From positions 1 through 36,561 of IMG/VR virus record IMGVR_UViG_3300047300_001178: 36,561 nt of DNA. One strand, 5' to 3'. Below the pieces are notes generated by a model, which did not search any database, was not told the origin of the DNA, and was given only the letters and a program-made list of their open reading frames with translations. This DNA is from a virus. Position 1 is the stretch's first letter, and every line of letters starts with the position of its first letter. Shown piece after piece: positions 32,272-36,561 of the stretch. A program made the translations under genes and the position numbers.

Positions 32272-32738
32272 TGCCTAAGCTTCCCAATACCTACGTTGTG
32301 ATCGGGACGCTGTTGGTGGTCATTGGTTTGTACCAGTATGGCCACCACAAGGGCTGGGCAGAGCGTGATGCCGAGATGCAGTCTGAGATCGCAACCAAAA
32401 ATGAAGAGGCTCGTGAGCGTGAAAACACCATGCGCACTGAGCTCGACAACACACAAAAACAACTGAAAGAAGCCAATGACACCGTTGATCAAAAACAGTC
32501 TGCTCTGGATCGCGCTATCAGTTCTGGCAGGATGCGCCTCCGCTCCTCCAGTTGCGTACAAGCCAGCGCAAGTCCCACCGCTCCCGCCGTCGATCGGAAT
32601 GAAACTCAAACCGAATCTGACCGAGAGACTCTCCGACTTATTGCAGCCATCGCAGCCGACGGCGATAGAGCCATCGTTCAACTCAACGCCTGCATCGACG
32701 CCTACAACGCAGTCAGGGAGCAAGTAAATGGTCACTGA
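32271..32738 (+). CDS. Rz: Rz-like inner-membrane spanin
   Basis: The product is 155 residues. ATG 32271 has AAAGGAG upstream. An N-terminal membrane anchor (about 8-25) is followed by a long charged coiled coil (AERDAEMQSEIATKNEEARERENTMRTELDNTQKQLKEAND...), as in Rz. It works with the outer-membrane lipoprotein Rz1 to fuse inner and outer membranes in the last step of lysis of a Gram-negative host. The Rz1 gene lies entirely within it in another frame. Confidence 0.85.
   Translation: MPKLPNTYVVIGTLLVVIGLYQYGHHKGWAERDAEMQSEIATKNEEARERENTMRTELDNTQKQLKEANDTVDQKQSALDRAISSGRMRLRSSSCVQASASPTAPAVDRNETQTESDRETLRLIAAIAADGDRAIVQLNACIDAYNAVREQVNGH
32476..32727 (+). CDS. Rz1: Rz1-like outer-membrane lipoprotein spanin (nested in Rz)
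   Basis: The product is 83 residues: signal sequence with lipobox LSVLAGC (Cys20), then a Pro-rich mature part (PPVAYKPAQVPPLPPSIGMKLKPN), as is typical of Rz1. It is embedded in the Rz gene in a different frame, the classic lambda arrangement. Its stop immediately precedes the endolysin ATG. Confidence 0.85.
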   Translation: MTPLIKNSLLWIALSVLAGCASAPPVAYKPAQVPPLPPSIGMKLKPNLTERLSDLLQPSQPTAIEPSFNSTPASTPTTQSGSK

Positions 32739-33342
32739 ATCCCAACTGCAAAGACTCCACATCGATCCCAAGTTGTGCGGCGCGCTGAATGAGACGTTTG
32801 CGATGTTCCACATCGACACGCCTCGTCAGCAAGCAGCCTTCTTGGCTCAGTGCGGACACGAAAGTGGCAACTTCACGAAGCTCGAGGAAGACCTGCGCTA
32901 TCGTGGAGCGACTTTGTTCAAGATGTTCCCCAAGACGCCGAAACGTCCCTGGGGATTTGTGGACTTGGCCGAAGCCACGAAGTACCAGGGTCACCCTGAG
33001 CGCATTGCTAGCCGCATCTACGGTGGCCGCATGGGCAACCGTGATGAGGCATCAGGCGATGGCTGGTTGTACCGTGGCTCAGGCAACATGCAACTCACCG
33101 GTGCTGCGAACTTCTACCATGCCGGCAAGGCCTTGGGTGTCGACTTCGTCAAGAACCCTGATCTGGTGCGCACACCGGAATGGGGTCTGAAGACGGCCGG
33201 TTGGTACTGGTCCACCCACAAGTGCAACCAGTTGGCCGAGAAGTCAGATTGGGTTGGTTTGACCAAGGCAGTCAACGGGGGCCTGATTGGCTACGATGAC
33301 CGCGTCAGTCACACTGCCCTAGCACTGAATGTGCTTGCCTGA
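32728..33342 (+). CDS. Endolysin, GH19 chitinase-like lysozyme
   Basis: The product is 204 residues of the glycoside hydrolase family 19 lysozyme type. The catalytic acid E45 lies in AQCGHESGNF, with another acidic residue E53/E54 in KLEEDLRY; ASRIYGGRMGNRD, GDGWLYRGSGNMQLTGAANFY and KAVNGGLIGYDDR are the standard family segments. It degrades peptidoglycan once released by the holin. No signal peptide is present. It overlaps the end of Rz by 11 nt and closes the lysis operon before a terminator. Confidence 0.92.
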   Translation: MVTESQLQRLHIDPKLCGALNETFAMFHIDTPRQQAAFLAQCGHESGNFTKLEEDLRYRGATLFKMFPKTPKRPWGFVDLAEATKYQGHPERIASRIYGGRMGNRDEASGDGWLYRGSGNMQLTGAANFYHAGKALGVDFVKNPDLVRTPEWGLKTAGWYWSTHKCNQLAEKSDWVGLTKAVNGGLIGYDDRVSHTALALNVLA

Positions 33343-33350
33343 TGTGAAAG

Positions 33351-33376
33351 AAAAAGCCCCTTCGGGGGCTTTTTTA
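33351..33376. terminator. Bidirectional rho-independent terminator
   Basis: AAAAAGCCCC 33351-33360 pairs with GGGGCTTTTT 33365-33374 around a TTCG tetraloop (cUUCGg type). On the plus strand it follows the endolysin and has a T-run; on the minus strand A/T symmetry gives T residues too, ending the small-gene array that stops at 33374. Confidence 0.92.
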
Positions 33377-33790
33377 TTGGGGCACCATGTCACCGAAGTA
33401 GGACATGGGTACCGCCATCAGCTCTGAAGCATTGACGAACGTCGTGTACTCGCTCCAGGGTTCCTCAGGAGTAAAGGCTAGAACCTTCACACGAGCCCCT
33501 GTTTCGAGCGCTATGACGTGCATTCCGCCCCAGAGGTACCGATGCCCCTGCCGAGCAATTTGAGGGCCTTCTGGGCCCGTTACGAGCCCTTTGTTCCATC
33601 GAACCACGGGTTTGATATGGCAGGAGTGGTGCAGCACCGAATTTCCCTTGGCGCCTTCCCTGTGCACGGTGTACTTGATGCCACCCAGTGGTGATGGGGC
33701 GGCTGCGATCAAGGTGAAGCGCTGGCCGGTACGGACCAGGTAGAAGTCGAAACCAACAGGCAAGAGCCTGAGGGTCATAGGCTTTCTCAT
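33374..33790 (-). CDS. Hypothetical protein
   Basis: The product is 138 residues from ATG 33790, overlapping the upstream stop as ATGA (AGGTGG before it); ATG 33778 is an alternative. It is beta-rich with repeated Gly and aromatic residues (GFDFYLVRTGQRFTLIAAAPS, HRYLWGGMHVIALETGARVKV). No family recognised. It is the last of the minus-strand small-gene array and its stop lies in the terminator stem. Confidence 0.68.
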   Translation of the reverse strand: MRKPMTLRLLPVGFDFYLVRTGQRFTLIAAAPSPLGGIKYTVHREGAKGNSVLHHSCHIKPVVRWNKGLVTGPEGPQIARQGHRYLWGGMHVIALETGARVKVLAFTPEEPWSEYTTFVNASELMAVPMSYFGDMVPQ

Positions 33791-33990
33791 GTCACCCACC
33801 TTTGCTCAATGGAGCACCAAACGACGTGTTCAGATTCGGTGATGACATGGCCAGCCATGACTTCGTCGACCTGACCGCCCAAACGGAAGTAGCGATCGTC
33901 ACGGAAGCACATGAGGTGGTCGCCCTCCTCGAGCACGACGGTGACTTCTCGTTTACCTTGTCGGTTAAGTTTTTCTTTGATGATTTTCAT
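33787..33990 (-). CDS. Small hypothetical protein
   Basis: The product is 67 residues, ATGA-overlapping both neighbours. A basic start (MKIIKEKLNRQGKREVTVVLEEGDHLMCFRDD) leads to a short strand-rich domain. No family recognised; coupled to its neighbours. Confidence 0.65.
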   Translation of the reverse strand: MKIIKEKLNRQGKREVTVVLEEGDHLMCFRDDRYFRLGGQVDEVMAGHVITESEHVVWCSIEQRWVT

Positions 33991-34217
33991 TGGACCAGTC
34001 CTTTCACAGGCTCTCGGAGTGGGTCTGGGTACTCCATGATGTAGTTGAAAGCAATACGATCTTCTTGCATTAGGTGCGCGCCAATTTCGTACTCACGAAC
34101 AAACGGCACCCCGTTTTTGTAGGTGCCGTGGACTGTGAGCTTCTCGACGTAGAGAGGCTGGGCAGTCTGGATTGCTTCGTTCTCTTCTTTGCTGAGTGGC
34201 TTAGTCGAGTCGAACAT
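33987..34217 (-). CDS. Small hypothetical protein
   Basis: The product is 76 residues, MFDSTKPLSKEENEAIQTAQPL..., with a central strand-rich part (YVEKLTVHGTYKNGVPFVREYEIGAHL). Start ATG 34217 overlaps the previous gene by 17 nt and has only a weak GGA upstream. No family recognised. Confidence 0.62.
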   Translation of the reverse strand: MFDSTKPLSKEENEAIQTAQPLYVEKLTVHGTYKNGVPFVREYEIGAHLMQEDRIAFNYIMEYPDPLREPVKGLVQ

Positions 34218-34401
34218 GTGGAGTCCGATCTTTTAAGATGCCCACACAGCCTTGAGTTGGTGGCTTGTAGGGCACGCGCTGGTCACCAATGCGCGATGGC
34301 ACTGCAAGAGCATCTTCAGAGCCTGGACGAAGCGCTGGCTTGGATGGAACGTAGTAGGCCTCATGACGAAGACCGAGGCGGGTGTTGTTGAATGAGTTCA
34401 T
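34201..34401 (-). CDS. Small hypothetical protein
   Basis: The product is 66 residues, basic and probably mostly disordered (NTRLGLRHEAYYVPSKPALRPGSEDALAVPSRIGD). Its ATG overlaps the previous stop as ATGA, which is the main reason to accept it. No family recognised. Confidence 0.52.
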   Translation of the reverse strand: MNSFNNTRLGLRHEAYYVPSKPALRPGSEDALAVPSRIGDQRVPYKPPTQGCVGILKDRTPHVRLD

Positions 34402-34583
34402 GGTATTGAAAATCTAAGGGTGAATGGGGCGTAGTGAAATGCTGCGTACAGCATGATCAAACCAATAGAAGAAAGAACGCCTCCGAGTGGTCGATCAAAG
34501 AAGTACACGCAGCAGCCAGCAATGAAGAACTGAGCACCAATGTACGTGAGCACGGCGATACCAAGCCAAATGATGAAAAGCAT
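34398..34583 (-). CDS. Small two-span membrane protein
   Basis: The product is 61 residues with two membrane segments (about 2-28, LFIIWLGIAVLTYIGAQFFIAGC, and 34-52, LGGVLSSIGLIMLYAAFHY). AAGGA lies 8 nt before ATG 34583, just after the previous stop. Function unknown. Confidence 0.65.
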   Translation of the reverse strand: MLFIIWLGIAVLTYIGAQFFIAGCCVYFFDRPLGGVLSSIGLIMLYAAFHYAPFTLRFSIP

Positions 34584-34585
34584 GG

Positions 34586-34852
34586 TCAGAGTCCTTCTTC
34601 GAGATAGACGATTTTGGTTTTTGGCTTGCTGAGCTGATAAGCCCGGGGGAACTCTTTGAGATTGTGAATGTGCCGATGCACTTCAACATGTTCAGGTCCG
34701 GTCTCGCAGCGCCACCAGACTTTGTCATCAAGAGTCACGTACCCGTCTAGGACGGGGAAATATTCTTTCTTTTTCAAGCCAAAGACGGTAGCAATCTGGT
34801 TCAGTTGCGCTTCGGTGAGAAGCGTTGATAGTTGGGCCGGATCAAACATCAT
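34586..34852 (-). CDS. Small hypothetical protein
   Basis: The product is 88 residues (or 87 from the second Met). The sequence (QLNQIATVFGLKKKEYFPVLDGYVTLDDKVWWRCETGPEHVEVHRHIHN) looks like a compact alpha/beta domain with a His-rich strand. AAAGG precedes the ATGATG start, which overlaps the previous stop. No family recognised. Confidence 0.66.
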   Translation of the reverse strand: MMFDPAQLSTLLTEAQLNQIATVFGLKKKEYFPVLDGYVTLDDKVWWRCETGPEHVEVHRHIHNLKEFPRAYQLSKPKTKIVYLEEGL

Positions 34853-35031
34853 TTGACCTTTCTGATTTCAATGCACAGCGCTTTTTTGAAGTCGAAGCGC
34901 TTGTCGAGTTCTTCACCGACACGCTGGCATTCAGCTTTGTCAGGCATGTCGGGAATGATGATATTGCGGGTGGGGTAGGTAGGGCTGCTGCCAGAAACGG
35001 TGGCCACAAGAATCCAGGTGGAAATGATCAT
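34849..35031 (-). CDS. Small hypothetical protein with N-terminal signal-like segment
   Basis: The product is 60 residues starting MIISTWILVATVSGSSPTYP, a short hydrophobic segment that may be a signal or anchor, followed by a charged helix with two Cys (AECQRVGEELDKRFDFKKALCIEI). ATGA overlap at both ends. Function unknown. Confidence 0.6.
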   Translation of the reverse strand: MIISTWILVATVSGSSPTYPTRNIIIPDMPDKAECQRVGEELDKRFDFKKALCIEIRKVK

Positions 35032-35153
35032 TTGCAGCCCTCCACAGTCAGGCCGGCGGAGTGCCGAAGACAGTCCCAGACGTCGGGCTCGCCTTGGAAG
35101 AGGAATAGCAGGATCAAAATCAGGATCCAGAAACGGGTGTCGTCGCGGCTCAT
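35028..35153 (-). CDS. Small single-span membrane protein
   Basis: The product is 41 residues, MSRDDTRFWILILILLFLFQGEPDVWD..., with one membrane segment (8-19 or slightly longer) and two Cys in the outer part. ATG 35153 is chosen over 35228 because GAGGAG lies 7 nt upstream and it overlaps the preceding stop as ATGA. Function unknown. Confidence 0.6.
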   Translation of the reverse strand: MSRDDTRFWILILILLFLFQGEPDVWDCLRHSAGLTVEGCK

Positions 35154-35383
35154 GGCTTGCTCCTCTGGGGGCAGATGCCGTCGGGAGTCAACATGCAAGG
35201 CTCTTCGGGATGGCAAAGGGATGAACACTGGCTGGGAATAGGAACGTGTACACCGAGTGCTCGAGCAAACTTAGTTAGTTGCTCGTAGGTCATGGAGACC
35301 CCTTGCACGGCGCGCAGTGGGGGCGGGGAGTAAGGTACGGCACCGCAGTTGAAGGCAAGCGTGCGCAGTTGTTCTTGGTTCAT
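35150..35383 (-). CDS. Small Cys-containing hypothetical protein
   Basis: The product is 77 residues, with a helical MTYEQLTKFARALGV segment and a Cys-rich C-terminus (PSQCSSLCHPEEPCMLTPDGIC), possibly metal binding. The Shine-Dalgarno before ATG 35383 is weak (AAAG). No family recognised. Confidence 0.58.
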   Translation of the reverse strand: MNQEQLRTLAFNCGAVPYSPPPLRAVQGVSMTYEQLTKFARALGVHVPIPSQCSSLCHPEEPCMLTPDGICPQRSKP

Positions 35384-35404
35384 GGGGAACTTTCAATGCA
35401 CAAG

Positions 35405-35617
35405 TCAGAACTTGTTGTTGGGGTCAATTAGGAGTACTAGGCGAAGCTCCCGTTGAGCGATTTTGGATCGCACGGCAAGCTCTCGCTGGTGGGCGTAAGT
35501 AACGCAGTCGTTGCAAGGCGGGGCGATGTGGCAAGAGCAGTTCTTTTCTGGTACCGAACCGCACGCGTAGTCTGTGAGCTCTTCAATGAGCTCCAACAGC
35601 GAAGCCGTCCGGATCAC
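35405..35617 (-). CDS. Small Cys-rich hypothetical protein
   Basis: The product is 70 residues from GTG 35617, overlapping the upstream stop as GTGA. The middle holds a CGSVPEKNCSCHIAPPCNDC cluster, suggesting zinc binding, followed by a basic helix (QRELAVRSKIAQRELRLVLLI). Function unknown. Confidence 0.62.
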   Translation of the reverse strand: MIRTASLLELIEELTDYACGSVPEKNCSCHIAPPCNDCVTYAHQRELAVRSKIAQRELRLVLLIDPNNKF

Positions 35618-35775
35618 CGCATAGCCCTCAGCTTGAGCATGTAGCCCATGGTGTAGAGCTTAGCCCAAGATTCGAGGCGCCCACTCTCCTGAGCCAAAGG
35701 CAAGACGCGCAGTAACTCACGAAGAGTGGTATCGGCCGCTTGAACAAGTTGATCTCGACTTGGCTTAGTGTCCAT
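35614..35775 (-). CDS. Small hypothetical helical protein
   Basis: The product is 53 residues, MDTKPSRDQLVQAADTTLRELLRVLPLAQ..., entirely helical. ATG 35775 overlaps the previous stop by 11 nt. Not recognised. Confidence 0.58.
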   Translation of the reverse strand: MDTKPSRDQLVQAADTTLRELLRVLPLAQESGRLESWAKLYTMGYMLKLRAMR

Positions 35776-36160
35776 AGAGTTCAGCCTGTTGACAAATGTG
35801 CTCGTCATGAGCAGCCTGGTGTTTGGCTTCTAGCATGGCAAAGGCCTCGGGATCTACAAAAGCCAAGCCCTTGTCAGGCAGCGGCATGTTGAAAATATTG
35901 GCCCATGCGCTGTTTCGGACGTGAATTACACGGCCGGTGCGCTCGGCATCGAGCAAAGATTGAGGGCGGTTTTTAACTTCGATCAAGGCTGTAAACCCGT
36001 CATGACAGAGTTTCTGGTGCTCCTCACACATTTTGAAGCCAGCGAATTCTTTGGCGGTCAAGGTGTTTCTTAGCCGGCGGTCAAGTAAGACCACAGGATC
36101 GTGTTCGACGCCACAAACTGGGCAGACATGGTGGGCCATGCCGACGTGGGATTTTTCCAT
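35765..36160 (-). CDS. Hypothetical protein with zinc-finger-like N-terminus
   Basis: The product is 131 residues, MEKSHVGMAHHVCPVCGVEHDPVVLLDRRLR..., with a CPVCG...C(E)EH(Q)KLC-type arrangement (CPVCG and MCEEHQKLCHDG) suggesting a zinc-binding fold. ATG 36160 is preferred to the GTG at 36292, since upstream codons overlap the divergent gene. It is the first gene of the minus-strand array and diverges from the plus-strand gene at 36203 with 42 bp between, which should hold both promoters. Function unknown. Confidence 0.7.
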   Translation of the reverse strand: MEKSHVGMAHHVCPVCGVEHDPVVLLDRRLRNTLTAKEFAGFKMCEEHQKLCHDGFTALIEVKNRPQSLLDAERTGRVIHVRNSAWANIFNMPLPDKGLAFVDPEAFAMLEAKHQAAHDEHICQQAELYGH

Positions 36161-36202
36161 GATTGGTCCTAAAATACAGAGGTCTTTTCGAAAGGATCCT
36201 CT

Positions 36203-36561
36203 ATGTCTTGTGGTGAAATGGTAATGCGGCTTTTCCATGCCCGCACTGCTGCGCACGTTGCGCATTTGCAAACCCGTTCCTATGCGGAACACAAAGCCTT
36301 GAATGAGTTCTATGACGGCATCGTTGGTCTAGCCGATGATTTCGCTGAAACCTATCAAGGCATCTTTGGTTTGATTGGTGATTACCCAGCACTGTCTTTG
36401 CCTACTGGCAAAGCCTGTGATTGGATTGAAGCTCTTCGTGCGTGGTTGAAGCAAAGCCGTGCGGCTTGCTGCAAGGGTGAAACCACTCTTGAGAACATCC
36501 ACGACGAAATTCAAGCCCTGTGTGCATCGACCTGCTACAAGCTGCGCTTCTTGGACAGCGG
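36203..36561 (+). CDS. Small helical phage protein, DUF5856/ferritin-like (3' truncated by window edge)
   Basis: The frame is open from ATG 36203 to the window end: at least 119 codons. AAAGG lies 7 nt upstream. The product begins MSCGEMVMRLFHARTAAHVAHL and continues with QTRSYAEHKALNEFYDGIV, LADDFAETYQGIFGL, then a second helical part (CDWIEALRAWLKQSRAAC...IHDEIQALCAST). The His/Glu/Asp spacing in the first two helices and the overall pattern resemble the small Dps/ferritin-like phage proteins grouped as DUF5856. Function is unknown; metal binding is possible. Minus-strand frames here are shadows. Confidence 0.75.
   Translation, partial: MSCGEMVMRLFHARTAAHVAHLQTRSYAEHKALNEFYDGIVGLADDFAETYQGIFGLIGDYPALSLPTGKACDWIEALRAWLKQSRAACCKGETTLENIHDEIQALCASTCYKLRFLDS

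Noticed and set aside
1-36561. tRNA genes, CRISPR arrays, integrase, insertion sequences
   Set aside because: No T-psi-C arm-like motif within a cloverleaf, no regularly spaced direct repeats and no transposase or recombinase motif was found on reading both strands.

Overview
The window looks like part of a tailed double-stranded DNA phage genome. Genes are packed on both strands, often joined by 4-bp ATGA/GTGA overlaps. The host is probably a Gram-negative bacterium, because there is an embedded Rz/Rz1 spanin pair. Codon and base composition (roughly 50-60 % GC in most genes) and the N4-like polymerase fit a freshwater betaproteobacterial host, but that last point is inference only.

Layout. 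(1) 1-8692, plus strand: a giant virion protein, cut at the left edge. It carries an N4-type virion RNA polymerase domain followed by an HExxH metallopeptidase domain. (2) 8693-9416: about 720 bp with no convincing gene, but with more than a dozen mutually compatible long helices. I read this as a large 'ornate' structured non-coding RNA on the plus strand. (3) 9417-20397, minus strand: replication and nucleotide metabolism. It holds a small membrane protein, a small protein sharing a C-terminal tag with the single-stranded-DNA-binding-like protein, a RuvC-like nuclease, a Tad2/DUF2829 (anti-Thoeris-type) protein, a Gp49-family protein, an SSB-like protein, a Sak4-like RecA-fold ATPase, a MGCDIH-family protein, a helicase-primase/polymerase fusion, a PD-(D/E)XK nuclease, a zinc-finger/DUF3310-like protein, a class II ribonucleotide reductase and ThyX. 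Three terminator-like hairpins sit just upstream of downstream genes in this array. (4) 20437-27107, plus strand: tail tip and tail fibre genes. (5) 27104-30259, plus strand: three consecutive 2-oxoglutarate/Fe(II) oxygenase-like proteins and a radical SAM/SPASM enzyme, in an AT-richer block translationally coupled to the fibre genes. The fibre upstream ends in an extraordinary cysteine cluster (six Cys in the last nine residues). (6) 30275-33342, plus strand: lysis block with small membrane proteins, a lipoprotein, a holin candidate, nested Rz/Rz1 and a GH19 endolysin, closed by a terminator. (7) 33374-36160, minus strand: a chain of very small overlapping genes of unknown function. (8) 36203-edge, plus strand: the start of another gene that runs off the window.

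Most notable are the putative fibre-modification cassette (radical SAM/SPASM plus three oxygenases next to a Cys-rich fibre tip) and the large structured RNA. No tRNA, CRISPR array, integrase or insertion sequence was recognised, and no DNA polymerase, terminase, portal or capsid gene lies in the window.
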